Shown: positions 15,451 through 23,830 of the stretch, piece after piece
How the letters are laid out: each line of letters begins with the position of its first letter
Position numbering within the stretch: the first letter of the stretch is position 1
Source of the DNA: Bacteroidales bacterium
GTDB lineage: Bacteria; Bacteroidota; Bacteroidia; Bacteroidales; WCHB1-69
Direction: 5' to 3'
DNA length: 27,136 bases
Assembly (NCBI GenBank): GCA_016290715.1
Contig: JAEEUY010000174.1
Coordinates: forward strand, 1 to 27,136
Notes under the pieces: generated by a model
What the model was told of the DNA's origin: nothing
What the model saw: only the letters and a program-made list of their open reading frames with translations
Database searches by the model: none
Made by a program: the position numbers and the translations under genes

Positions 15451-17505
15451 CTATTTTTTAAGTTTCCATTTTCCCCATAAACGCAAAACAGCGACTTCCA
15501 TCAAGAAGAAAAACAGTGCGAGAAATACAAAATAGCGCCACAAGGGCCGTCCATGCAACGATTCTTGTATCTGGTGGGTAATGTCGGTATCGTTGGAGCT
15601 ATACATCTGCACTTGGGAAGAATCGGGCATTGTTTTGATAAAATCCTTCATCTCCTTTTCAGAATAATAAGTTAATTGCGACTCTTTTCTATCATAATTC
15701 AGTGCAATAGTTGTTTGACGAGCCCCATTCTGCAGTACATCATAAAAACCGGCTTCTGTAATATCCCGCCCCAAAAACAACAGACACTCATTCCCCATAT
15801 TTCGTTGCTCAGGAATAAACTCCACATCACTATTCTGCAAACGAAGTGCATACACATCCTCCGAATTTTCAAGATTTTTCGCCACCGTTTGTGCATGATC
15901 AACCCCAATGGTATTATACAATTTCTGCTGCATTACACTTTTTATCCCCATATTATGCAAAGGGATAAAAAACAGAGCATGACGGTGCGCCATCCCGAAA
16001 TCGTCATTCATGGCAACAGCTGAAAGAATCAAACGACCGTTGCCTACCGAATGGGCAAACAACAATGGGTTTCTATTCTCCAAGGTCATAATCGATTCCT
16101 CGGCGTGAAACGGGGAGAAGGTGAAATATTTTTGCACAGTTGGCATATCAAGCGCCTCATTCTGATTTTGCAAACTGCCTTTAAAATAATCACTTTCCGT
16201 ATTAATGTTCCCCACTTTCATCCCTTGTTCCGATAGTTTTGCATATTGGGAAGCATTGCATTTTGACAAAAATGAATTCCATGAAGCAGTTTCCATATCC
16301 ATCGCAGGAAGAACCAGCAGCGAACCTCCACTTTCCAAATATTTCTCCAATTCGTTTGCCAATCCTGAAGAGAGCGATTTCACTTCACTGAGAACCACCA
16401 ACGAAGATTTGAGCAATTCAGCATAGTCGATATGATTTACCTCCATTTCTGCATAAGAGAAAATGGAATCCATCCCATACAAAGCTGCAAGGTAGCGATT
16501 GGACGTTTTTTCATAGACTACGGACACCTTGGCATTGTCCGTTACCTGATAGGTAAAAAACAACTGATTGTCAAACGTTATGGGAATATCTTCAATTTGT
16601 AATTGAGCACATTGCAATCCTGCCGAAGTAATGGTATAATTCATTTGGCATTCCGCCGTACTATTCGCCACCAAATCAACCGCAGTGAGCGCTTTCTGTT
16701 CCCCATTGACATACAGTTTCATAGGAAGTTTCACCACCTCGGCATCGCCACAATTACGCAAACGGACTTTCAATGTAACCGCCTGCCCCACACGGAAAAT
16801 GGGTGCCAAAAACCAGCAGCTGTCAATGGATACATTGCCCGTTTCCTTCGCCGGTTTGTGAATGAAAAAAGAGTTGCTTTGATCGTGGTGCTCTAATTCT
16901 TCAAAATTAAAATTATTTTTCTGAAAATCAGAAATATAATAATGAAAAATATTAAACTCCTCCGCATTGGCGCAAGCATTTTCCTCAAACTTCAGCAATT
17001 CATCCAAGGTGCAACTACGAGGAGAGATAGTCCAATTATCCAATTCCTGCAAAGCCTCATCCTTATTCAAACGCTTGCTTTGGCGCGCAGAGAAATCGTT
17101 ATTATAAAGGACAAACTGATCGGTATAGCGAAAATTGTTGATAATCTGCTTGGCATTGTCTATTGCATCCGTAAACAGCGTTCCTGAAGGGGTATTCCCT
17201 TCCATTGAAAAGGAGTTATCGACATAAACAGAAACCAAATTGCTATTTTTGGAGATACCTGTTTTACTTGGGATGAAAGGTTGTGTAAAAGCAAACACCA
17301 AAGAAACGATACCTAAAATCCTTAAAAATAACACAATCAGATGTTGCAATTGCGATTCGCGCTTTGTTTTTTGCGCAATATCCTGCAACATCTTCACATT
17401 AGAGAAGTAATAGGTTCTATATCTTCTGAAATTGAAAAGATGGATTATTATAGGGACAAGAATCGCGGTAAGGCCGATAAAAAAAAGCGGCTGTGCAAAT
17501 TGCAT
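15451..17505 (-). CDS. BatA/VWA-domain membrane protein
   Basis: A 684-residue membrane protein. The N-terminal BatA domain (aerotolerance N-terminal family) runs from 1 to about 80 with transmembrane helices near 5-23 and 56-76 (IIIHLFNFRRYRTYYFSNVK between them is typical). A von Willebrand A-like domain follows, with the metal site DNSFS (D96-S98-S100). The middle (about 230-600) is probably periplasmic, with beta-rich parts, and a C-terminal helix (about 657-675) returns to the membrane before a basic tail. Such proteins are widespread in Bacteroidota, near Bat operons or alone; function is unknown. Here it is the last gene after a lipoprotein gene (6 nt gap) and a uridine phosphorylase gene. 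No MoxR ATPase or other Bat gene is adjacent. Confidence 0.82.
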   Translation of the reverse strand: MQFAQPLFFIGLTAILVPIIIHLFNFRRYRTYYFSNVKMLQDIAQKTKRESQLQHLIVLFLRILGIVSLVFAFTQPFIPSKTGISKNSNLVSVYVDNSFSMEGNTPSGTLFTDAIDNAKQIINNFRYTDQFVLYNNDFSARQSKRLNKDEALQELDNWTISPRSCTLDELLKFEENACANAEEFNIFHYYISDFQKNNFNFEELEHHDQSNSFFIHKPAKETGNVSIDSCWFLAPIFRVGQAVTLKVRLRNCGDAEVVKLPMKLYVNGEQKALTAVDLVANSTAECQMNYTITSAGLQCAQLQIEDIPITFDNQLFFTYQVTDNAKVSVVYEKTSNRYLAALYGMDSIFSYAEMEVNHIDYAELLKSSLVVLSEVKSLSSGLANELEKYLESGGSLLVLPAMDMETASWNSFLSKCNASQYAKLSEQGMKVGNINTESDYFKGSLQNQNEALDMPTVQKYFTFSPFHAEESIMTLENRNPLLFAHSVGNGRLILSAVAMNDDFGMAHRHALFFIPLHNMGIKSVMQQKLYNTIGVDHAQTVAKNLENSEDVYALRLQNSDVEFIPEQRNMGNECLLFLGRDITEAGFYDVLQNGARQTTIALNYDRKESQLTYYSEKEMKDFIKTMPDSSQVQMYSSNDTDITHQIQESLHGRPLWRYFVFLALFFFLMEVAVLRLWGKWKLKK

Positions 17506-17511
17506 TGAGCA

Positions 17512-18063
17512 TTAGTTTTGGGTTAACAACTCCTCACCCGACGGTTTGATTTCACGAACCGTGAATTGATGGCCATCGTAATAAAGTTCAAAAAAGGTTA
17601 TATCTTGTTGGATATAAAGTACTTTATATCCATTTTCCATCTTCTCTTCACCCACATCCGGATTAATAAAGCCCTCCACCTGGTAAAGAATCTTAAATCT
17701 CTCTGCCGTTTTTTGGCAGATATAGATATTATTATTACCTGCGGAACCTGTCGCGTACATTACCTCAACAAAGAAAGTATAGTCATCAGAATCCTTCATG
17801 AAATCGTTACTTATTTCGCAATCTTCACTAATACAATCGAAATTCAGCAACCGGTTTTCTTCAGGCTGGACCATTAAAGCTGCTTGCGGAATGATATTGC
17901 TATCTATATAAAAGCGCATTAATTCATCCACAAGTACAGAATCTTGGGGATCAAAAGAGAGTTGGCGTTCATCACTGTTGCTTTCCACATTTGATTTGCA
18001 GGAAGTAGCCATCCCGCAAATCAAAGTGAGCAAGAAGAGAATGGGAAAATATATTTTTTTCAT
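17512..18063 (-). CDS. Hypothetical lipoprotein between uridine phosphorylase and the VWA protein
   Basis: A 183-residue protein with lipobox ATSC (cysteine 22) after a MKKIYFPILFLLTLICG signal. The mature part is acidic, with several short beta-like segments (YTFFVEVMYATG, NNIYICQKTAERFKILYQVEG, GYKVLYIQQDITFFELYYDG). I do not recognise the family. Its ATG overlaps the stop of the uridine phosphorylase gene by one base (TAATG at 18061-18065) and its stop is 6 nt before the VWA gene, so translation of the three is coupled. A 24-nt perfect palindrome lies inside the gene at 17609-17632. Confidence 0.78.
   Translation of the reverse strand: MKKIYFPILFLLTLICGMATSCKSNVESNSDERQLSFDPQDSVLVDELMRFYIDSNIIPQAALMVQPEENRLLNFDCISEDCEISNDFMKDSDDYTFFVEVMYATGSAGNNNIYICQKTAERFKILYQVEGFINPDVGEEKMENGYKVLYIQQDITFFELYYDGHQFTVREIKPSGEELLTQN
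17609..17632. repeat. 24-nt perfect palindrome inside the lipoprotein gene
   Basis: The two 12-nt halves (TGGATATAAAGT and ACTTTATATCCA) are exact reverse complements with no spacer. It codes for NGYKVLYI of the lipoprotein. It could be a dimeric protein-binding site, an mRNA hairpin-like structure or chance; the first base pairs outside it do not match. Confidence 0.7.
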
Positions 18064-18926
18064 TAGAAAATACGTTCTACAACAGTTTGAATCAATTTAT
18101 CGACATATGGGTGGTAATCTTTAGAAAAATCGTGAGTGATTCTATTGGCGATGGCGACACAAACAGTTAGCATATTGTGTCCAAAAATCTTACCAAGTCC
18201 GTATAAAGCAGAAGTTTCCATTTCAAGGTTGGTAATCTTTCTACCATGATAGCGGAAAGAATCGATTTTACTGTTGAGGTTGGGGTATTGCAATTTGGCA
18301 CGCACTTCACGACCTTGGGGACCGAAGAAGCCTGGAGCACTGGCAGTAATTCCCTCCACCATATCGAAAGCGATGCGGTCGAACAATTCTTTACTACCTT
18401 CCACGCAATATGGATATGGAAGATGTTCATTCCAGCCCGTATGCTTTACAAAAGCCTCCACCAATTCTTCATCGCTAATGCCATCGTGTTGATAAAAGTG
18501 AAGCAATCCGTCGAAGCCGAAGCCGTAACGAGCGGCGATGAATGAATGGACATCGATTTCGGGTTGCAAAGCCCCGCAGGTACCGATACGTATAATATTC
18601 AAAGTCCGGCGGTTTTCTTTTACCTCCATTGTTTTCAAATCAATCGATGCCAAGGCATCCAATTCATTCATAACAATATCAATATTATCCGTCCCCATTC
18701 CCGTAGAAAGTGCGGTAATACGTTTGCCGCGCAGGGTACCTGTATGGGTAACGAGTTCACGATTAACATGTTTGAAATCAATGGTATCAAAATATTTTGA
18801 CACCGCAGGAACACGCCCGGGATCTCCTACTACAATAATATGATCCGCTAAATCTTCTGGATGGATTCCTAAATGATAAATTTGCCCTCCGGGTTGTAAT
18901 GGCAATTCTGAAGCCGGGATTTTCAT
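18063..18926 (-). CDS. Uridine phosphorylase-like nucleoside phosphorylase
   Basis: A 287-residue cytosolic enzyme of the PNP/UDP phosphorylase family, which splits a nucleoside with phosphate to the base and ribose 1-phosphate. Visible: VGDPGRVPAVSKYF (phosphate-binding segment, R38), IRIGTCGAL (113-120), GFFGPQGREV with Q204 and R206 spaced like the uracil-binding Q/R pair of uridine phosphorylases, and NLEMETSALYGLG with E235-M236-E237, which binds ribose. The Q-x-R pair makes uridine (or another pyrimidine nucleoside) the likeliest substrate; that step is inference. The gene for carboxynorspermidine dehydrogenase lies 60 nt upstream, with no terminator seen between, and the lipoprotein gene starts inside its stop. 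Confidence 0.85.
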   Translation of the reverse strand: MKIPASELPLQPGGQIYHLGIHPEDLADHIIVVGDPGRVPAVSKYFDTIDFKHVNRELVTHTGTLRGKRITALSTGMGTDNIDIVMNELDALASIDLKTMEVKENRRTLNIIRIGTCGALQPEIDVHSFIAARYGFGFDGLLHFYQHDGISDEELVEAFVKHTGWNEHLPYPYCVEGSKELFDRIAFDMVEGITASAPGFFGPQGREVRAKLQYPNLNSKIDSFRYHGRKITNLEMETSALYGLGKIFGHNMLTVCVAIANRITHDFSKDYHPYVDKLIQTVVERIF

Positions 18927-18986
18927 AATGATAATTTTATATATTATTTATTTGTTACTTAATGAATTAAACTAAAATCATTCTGA

Positions 18987-20186
18987 TTATTTTTCAATTG
19001 GAAGAGGTTCATTGATCCGTTCATTCCAAGGGAGACCATACTTGCCGATTTCTGCCATAAACGGATCCGGATCGAAATTCTCCACATTGAATACGCCCGC
19101 GCCTTTCCATTGGCCGGTGAGAATCATTTTTGCACCCAACATACAAGGCACGCCCGTGGTATAGGAAACCGCTTGTGCCCCCACTTCCTTGAAGCATGCT
19201 GCATGGTCGCAATTATTCCAAATATAATATGTTTTCTCTTTTCCATCTTTCACTCCGCGAATCTGGCAGCCGATAGAAGTTTGCCCTTTGTAGCCTTCGC
19301 CCAAAGAAGACGGTTCGGGGAGAACCGCTTTCAAAAATTGCAATGGAACGATTTCTTTCCCTTCGTAATTAATTGGTTTGATGCTAGTTAAACCAACTTC
19401 TTGCAAAACATTCAATACTGTCAGATACTTTTGTCCAAAGGTCATCCAAAAACGAGCCCGTTTAATGGTCGGGTAATTTTTCACCAGTGATTCCAATTCT
19501 TCATGATACAACAAATAGGAATCCCTGTCGCCGATGTTCGGATAATCCACCAGTTTATGAATACTCATGGGATCGATTTCTATCCATTGCCCATTTTCCC
19601 AATATTTACCGCGTTGTGTAATTTCCCGAATATTGATTTCGGGGTTGAAATTGGTAGCGAAAGCCTTGCCATGGTCGCCGGCGTTGCAATCCACAATATC
19701 CAAATAATGGATTTCGTCAAAATGGTGTTTGGCTGCATAAGCGGTATAAATGCTGGTAACCCCCGGATCGAAACCGCAACCCAGAAGTGCCATAATCCCC
19801 GCCTCTTTAAACCGGTCTTGATACGCCCATTGCCATTTATATTCAAACTTGGCGACATCTTTAGGTTCATAATTGGCGGTATCCATATAGTTGGTTTTCG
19901 TAGCCAAACAAGCATCCATCAAAGGCAAATCCTGATACGGGAGGGCGACATTGATTAACAAATCCGGTTTAACACGATTGATTAATTGAATGGTTTCTGC
20001 CACGTTGTCGGCATCCACTTGAGCGGTTGTAATATTGCCTTTTCCAATCTGCGCCACCAACTTATCGCACTTCGCCTTCGTTCTGCTTGCGATCACTATT
20101 TCAGAAAACACTTCAGGGACAGATGCACATTTGTGTGCAACCACTGCGCCAACACCGCCAGCGCCAATAATTAATACTCTTGCCAT
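18987..20186 (-). CDS. Carboxynorspermidine dehydrogenase (saccharopine dehydrogenase family)
   Basis: A 399-residue cytosolic NAD(P)-dependent enzyme. The N-terminal Rossmann fold begins at once (MARVLIIGAGGVG, glycines 8, 10, 11, 13). Further marks are VALPYQDLPLMDACL, CGFDPGVTSIYTAYAAKH and a saccharopine-dehydrogenase C-terminal half with GVPCMLGAKMILTG near 350-365 and GLPWNERINEPLP at the end. Length and these segments fit carboxynorspermidine dehydrogenase (CANSDH) of the alternative polyamine route, which condenses aspartate semialdehyde with putrescine or diaminopropane on the way to spermidine or norspermidine. The partner decarboxylase gene (nspC) is not in the window. A saccharopine-type role in lysine metabolism is less likely but not excluded. 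Confidence 0.83.
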   Translation of the reverse strand: MARVLIIGAGGVGAVVAHKCASVPEVFSEIVIASRTKAKCDKLVAQIGKGNITTAQVDADNVAETIQLINRVKPDLLINVALPYQDLPLMDACLATKTNYMDTANYEPKDVAKFEYKWQWAYQDRFKEAGIMALLGCGFDPGVTSIYTAYAAKHHFDEIHYLDIVDCNAGDHGKAFATNFNPEINIREITQRGKYWENGQWIEIDPMSIHKLVDYPNIGDRDSYLLYHEELESLVKNYPTIKRARFWMTFGQKYLTVLNVLQEVGLTSIKPINYEGKEIVPLQFLKAVLPEPSSLGEGYKGQTSIGCQIRGVKDGKEKTYYIWNNCDHAACFKEVGAQAVSYTTGVPCMLGAKMILTGQWKGAGVFNVENFDPDPFMAEIGKYGLPWNERINEPLPIEK

Positions 20187-20742
20187 TTTGTTTTAAATTT
20201 AGAGTTGCAAAAGTACACTTTTTTGTAATATGTTGCTAACGCCTTTTGATTTTTCAATCACTTCGCCCATTTTGCCGTAAAAAAATGTCTGGAAGCCGGA
20301 ATGTCGGTGCCACTTTTGGGGGACAAGGAGGATACGAGGATGCAAAGAACGGTTGCGGGGCATTGGAAGCATTTTTAAGACGTGCAAAAATAATTAGTTT
20401 CATTCCTGCGGACATCACTGCCTACTGTTTCTTCGGGAAAAAACCATCCATTTCTATGGAATCGGAATTTTCTGCAAATTGGTTTCAGTATGCCTGCCTA
20501 CATTTCATTGTCAATATCTCACAACTGCTAATTGTGTGTCAGAAACTTGCATGTCAATCTACTTAATCTTATGATATGACTGACATTCATCGCTCAGTGA
20601 AATTTGGTTAGGGCGGAACGACTTACGCAAAACCATACATGCCCGACATAAACAAGAGTAACTATACCGTTTGTCGTAATCTGCTTGGAACGGTTAAAGT
20701 TATTCGGATAATTTTTTTGTTTTGCATGTTTTCCCCGATCTC
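20187..20742. other. Gene-poor region with no recognised function
   Basis: 556 nt without a gene I can defend. It holds the TACTTTTG box of the neighbouring dehydrogenase gene (20208-20215). Unlike other intergenic DNA here, parts (about 20275-20370 and 20610-20700) are visibly richer in G and C. Short open frames exist on both strands (for example a 106-codon plus frame 20246-20566) but carry no domain I know. It could hold a decayed gene, a dispersed repeat or a structured RNA; I cannot tell which. Confidence 0.4.
20208..20215 (-). promoter_or_regulatory. -7 promoter box for the carboxynorspermidine dehydrogenase gene
   Basis: TACTTTTG on the minus strand fits TAnnTTTG, 21 nt before the ATG at 20186. 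No clear -33 element. Confidence 0.5.
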
Positions 20743-21684
20743 CTACCTGCAAACCATCATGCCAACCCCCAGCACAGCCATCATCACACCCAACCATTCC
20801 CCCCATGAAATGTGCTGGTGATGAAAAAATCTTCTATAAATCAAAATCGCCATCGGAACTGTGGCAATAATGGTTGAGACAACGGCTGCTTGGGCATATT
20901 GCAACGCCAACAGCGACAAAGGGACACCGATTCCCAGCCCAAATAGCGCCCCCAATCCCGTAACTGCAACCACTTTGGGATTGTGGACTGAATGGAAAAA
21001 ATGAACCATTCCCCCTTTCATGCAAAGGGTCATCAGGAAGAAACAAATAAAACCCACTATAATCCGGATTTGCGTAGCTGCAATGGAGATATAAAAAACC
21101 GTTGTTTCCGGTCCAGCAGAAATATGGTAGGCCTGCATGCCTTTCTTGCTCAAGACCAAACCCACCCCTTGTCCCAAAGCTGATAAAACGGCAAAAAAAA
21201 TCCCTTTACCTGAAATTGCAATTTTCAAACGACTACGGTCGGAAGCGGTCGCAAAATTCTTTTTGACGATGGTTAGTGCAATTCCCCCCAAGGTAACCAT
21301 CATACCCAATAATACTCGCAAGGACAAAGCTTCATGCAGCAGGAAAAAACTGGTTACTGCGGCAAAAAGAGGGGAAAGAGTCATCAGCAGTTGGGTATAA
21401 GAAGCATGAATCAAGCGATAAGCGGCAAACAGAAAGTAATCCCCGAAGACAAGCCCCACAACGCCGGCGCCACCCAACCACCACAAAGCCTCTGTACTCG
21501 CTCCCGAAAAGAAAAAACGGCTACTAATCATCCATAACAACAGCGTAATCCATAAAAAACCAAAAAGGAATCGGATGATATTCGCATGGATAGCGGAAAA
21601 AAACTGATTGACATAATCGAAACAAATAGCGCTTCCCGCCCACATCAGCACCACCCCAACCGCAAAAAATTCCCCCCAAAACAT
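20743..21684 (-). CDS. DMT-superfamily (EamA) permease
   Basis: A 313-residue inner-membrane protein with about ten hydrophobic segments arranged as two EamA repeats (first about 5-135, second about 160-312). The end of the first repeat, ALSLRVLLGMMVTLGGIAL, and of the second, HISWGEWLGVMMAVLGVGM, are typical of the drug/metabolite transporter superfamily. Substrates in the family range from amino acids to metabolites, and nothing here indicates which. It starts 12 nt after the Na/phosphate symporter gene and is likely co-transcribed with it. No terminator hairpin is obvious after it. Confidence 0.85.
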   Translation of the reverse strand: MFWGEFFAVGVVLMWAGSAICFDYVNQFFSAIHANIIRFLFGFLWITLLLWMISSRFFFSGASTEALWWLGGAGVVGLVFGDYFLFAAYRLIHASYTQLLMTLSPLFAAVTSFFLLHEALSLRVLLGMMVTLGGIALTIVKKNFATASDRSRLKIAISGKGIFFAVLSALGQGVGLVLSKKGMQAYHISAGPETTVFYISIAATQIRIIVGFICFFLMTLCMKGGMVHFFHSVHNPKVVAVTGLGALFGLGIGVPLSLLALQYAQAAVVSTIIATVPMAILIYRRFFHHQHISWGEWLGVMMAVLGVGMMVCR

Positions 21685-21696
21685 GGTTCCCCAAAC

Positions 21697-23451
21697 TTAT
21701 ATGATATCTTGGTCGCTGGTATATTTCACTTGCACTACGGCCTCAGAAATATTAATAATATGGTCGCCCACTTTTTCTAACAAGGCATACATACCACTAT
21801 AGATAATCCCCAGCTGATAGGAGTAAACATTATTATTAATGTCATCCAAGTGCTTGGTACGAAGCGCATCACGGAAATTATTAATTTCATTTTCTGCATT
21901 TAAGGCATCATTAATCTCAACGGTTCGATATGGTTTTGCCAAATTCTGCTCCATAATAGCCAAGGCATTGCGCACCAAAGAGAACATTTTGGTGAGGTTC
22001 TGTTTCATTTCCGGCGTTAATTCCAAATTGCCTTCCCGTTTATGCTCAATTAATTTTGCCATTTGAAAATTCTGGTCACCAATACTCTCCAAATTGTCAA
22101 CGATACACAGCAGCCCTGTGATGCGCTGGTTGGTTTCTTGTGAAAGTCCCTCACTGGAAACCTTGGTCAGATAGTTGGCAATTTCTATTTCCATACTATC
22201 CGAAATTTGTTCATAATGCTGAATTCTCTCCAACAGAGGCTGGTACTCTTTGTCATCGTGTTTCATATTCAGCAAAGGTTCAATAAAATTGAACATGCGC
22301 ACCATTCTTTCGGCGAAATGGCGCACCTCTTTATCGGCCGACTCAACAGCGATTTCTGCGGTAGCCGTAAAACCGCCGACGATATATTCCAGTTTGAAGA
22401 TTTCATCTTTATCCACTGGTTTTTTCTTTACCAGAAATTCTGTCATTTTCTCTATTTGAGGAATAAAGCCGACCAGAAGCAGCGTATTGCAGAGATTGAA
22501 AAAGGTATGGAACAGGGAAAGTGCCACCGGGATAACCGCCAAATTGACATAGGGGTTGGCGCCGAACCACTTTTCTGTCAGGATGGCTGTAGCATGGGCA
22601 ATAGGATGAAACAGCACCAAAACCCACAGCATCCCGATCACGTTAAAAAGGAGGTGGGCACGTGCCGCCTGACGAGCGGGGACATTTCCCACAACCGCTG
22701 CGATATTGGCAGTAATGGTAGTGCCGATATTTTGACCTAAAACCATGGCTACCACCACCTCAAAAGCGATTTCAACAGGAATGGCTCCTTGTGTACACAA
22801 CAACATTGACAAAGCCAACATGGCACTGGAGGCTTGTACAATCATCGTGAGAATCGTGCCAATTAGCACAAAAAGCAAGATATAACCCATGCCAATCCTC
22901 GTACTTCCTGGTGTTATAATATTTTCAAAGAAACCCACGAAACCTGCATTATGTCCGAGGTCAAGCCCTTCGACCGTACTTTGTAACAAATTCAATCCTA
23001 AAAAGAGCAAACCGAAACCCAAGAGAAATTCCCCTGTATTTTTCACTTTTTGGGATTTAATCATCATCAGGATGAAACCCAACCCGACGATGGGAACTGC
23101 CGGAATTCCGTACTTAATGCCCAAAAATGCAATAATCCATGCAGTAAGAGTAGTTCCTATGTTGGAGCCCATAACCACTCCAATAGCATTGGAAAGACTC
23201 AACAACCCTGCATTCACAAAACTCACAACCATTACCGTGGTGGCAGAGGATGACTGTACCGCCGCCGTGACGAAAGTGCCCGTGACTATTGCTTTAAAGC
23301 GATTTGAGGTAAAACGTTCCAATATCCCGCGCAACCCGCTTCCTGCGAGCCGCTGAAGCGCCTCACTCATGTACTTCATTCCAAAGAGAAACAACCCCAG
23401 GGAACCCACCAATTCCGCACATAAGAGAAACACAGAAACAGACGTATTCAT
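21697..23451 (-). CDS. Na/Pi cotransporter family protein with PhoU-like C-terminal domain
   Basis: A 584-residue inner-membrane protein. Two inverted NptA/PNaS repeats are visible: QSSSATT at 66-72 with GSNIGTTLTA at 95-104, and QASSAM at 206-211 with GQNIGTTITA at 239-248, the sodium/phosphate-binding signature of the family. From about 370 a soluble helical PhoU-like domain follows (ESADKEVRHFAERMVRMFNF, VDNLESIGDQNFQMAKLIEH, LLEKVGDHIINISEAVV). It probably takes up phosphate with sodium. The frame is open 20 codons further upstream to 23511, but the promoter at 23470-23499 lies inside that extension, so the ATG at 23451 is the start. It heads a two-gene unit with the DMT permease. Confidence 0.88.
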   Translation of the reverse strand: MNTSVSVFLLCAELVGSLGLFLFGMKYMSEALQRLAGSGLRGILERFTSNRFKAIVTGTFVTAAVQSSSATTVMVVSFVNAGLLSLSNAIGVVMGSNIGTTLTAWIIAFLGIKYGIPAVPIVGLGFILMMIKSQKVKNTGEFLLGFGLLFLGLNLLQSTVEGLDLGHNAGFVGFFENIITPGSTRIGMGYILLFVLIGTILTMIVQASSAMLALSMLLCTQGAIPVEIAFEVVVAMVLGQNIGTTITANIAAVVGNVPARQAARAHLLFNVIGMLWVLVLFHPIAHATAILTEKWFGANPYVNLAVIPVALSLFHTFFNLCNTLLLVGFIPQIEKMTEFLVKKKPVDKDEIFKLEYIVGGFTATAEIAVESADKEVRHFAERMVRMFNFIEPLLNMKHDDKEYQPLLERIQHYEQISDSMEIEIANYLTKVSSEGLSQETNQRITGLLCIVDNLESIGDQNFQMAKLIEHKREGNLELTPEMKQNLTKMFSLVRNALAIMEQNLAKPYRTVEINDALNAENEINNFRDALRTKHLDDINNNVYSYQLGIIYSGMYALLEKVGDHIINISEAVVQVKYTSDQDII

Positions 23452-23469
23452 ATTAAAAATTAATGGCTG

Positions 23470-23499
23470 CAAAGTTACAAAACTTTCTAATATTTCAAA
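23470..23499 (-). promoter_or_regulatory. Promoter of the Na/phosphate symporter gene
   Basis: Minus strand TTTG (23496-23499), an 18-nt spacer, then TAACTTTG (23470-23477), a full match to the Bacteroidota -33/-7 pattern. It lies 18 nt before the ATG at 23451 and rules out the longer start at 23511. Confidence 0.65.
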
Positions 23500-23570
23500 A
23501 AAATAATGCAAAAAAATCTATTTATCAAGGGCAAAAATCATGACATAGCTCCATGTGTGGACAAAATACA

Positions 23571-23602
23571 AAAAAAGCACTTGCAAATTTCTTCACAAGT
23601 GC
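23571..23602 (-). terminator. Terminator of tRNA-Asn
   Basis: Read on the minus strand, GCACTTG (23596-23602) pairs with CAAGTGC (23577-23583) across a 12-nt loop and is followed by a T6 run (23571-23576). It begins 9 nt after the tRNA 3' end. Confidence 0.8.
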
Positions 23603-23611
23603 CTGATTTCG

Positions 23612-23685
23612 CTCCCCCTTTAGGACTTGAACCTAAGACCCTCTGATTAACAGTCAGATGCTCTAACCAACTGAGCTAAGGAGGA
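23612..23685 (-). tRNA. tRNA-Asn (anticodon GTT)
   Basis: A 74-nt cloverleaf on the minus strand: the acceptor TCCTCCT pairs with AGGGGGA (one T-G pair), the D arm is AGCTCAGTTGGTTAGAGC, the anticodon loop CTGTTAA gives GTT, the T arm is TTAGG-TTCAAGT-CCTAA, and the discriminator is G73. CCA is not encoded. It has its own promoter box and terminator. Confidence 0.95.
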
Positions 23686-23702
23686 GTGCTGTTTTGAGGT
23701 TG

Positions 23703-23710
23703 CAAAAATA
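23703..23710 (-). promoter_or_regulatory. -7 promoter box for tRNA-Asn
   Basis: TATTTTTG on the minus strand, 17 nt upstream of the tRNA 5' end; same box as before tRNA-Gly. Confidence 0.55.
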
Positions 23711-23830
23711 CAACTTTTTTAATTGGTTATATCTTTTTCAGGAAAAAAAATTAATATTTTTTTTACAACCTCAAAAAAACAATCATATTTTACTATCTTT
23801 CAATAATTTAAATTTATCTATAAATGCAAA

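Noticed and set aside
20246..20566. Plus-strand 106-codon open frame reading GATFGGQGGYEDAKNG
   Set aside because: No domain, signal, promoter box or family resemblance; not called as a gene, but the region is listed as unexplained.
23452..23511. 20-codon N-terminal extension of the Na/phosphate symporter
   Set aside because: A full -33/-7 promoter lies within it, so it cannot be translated from that promoter.
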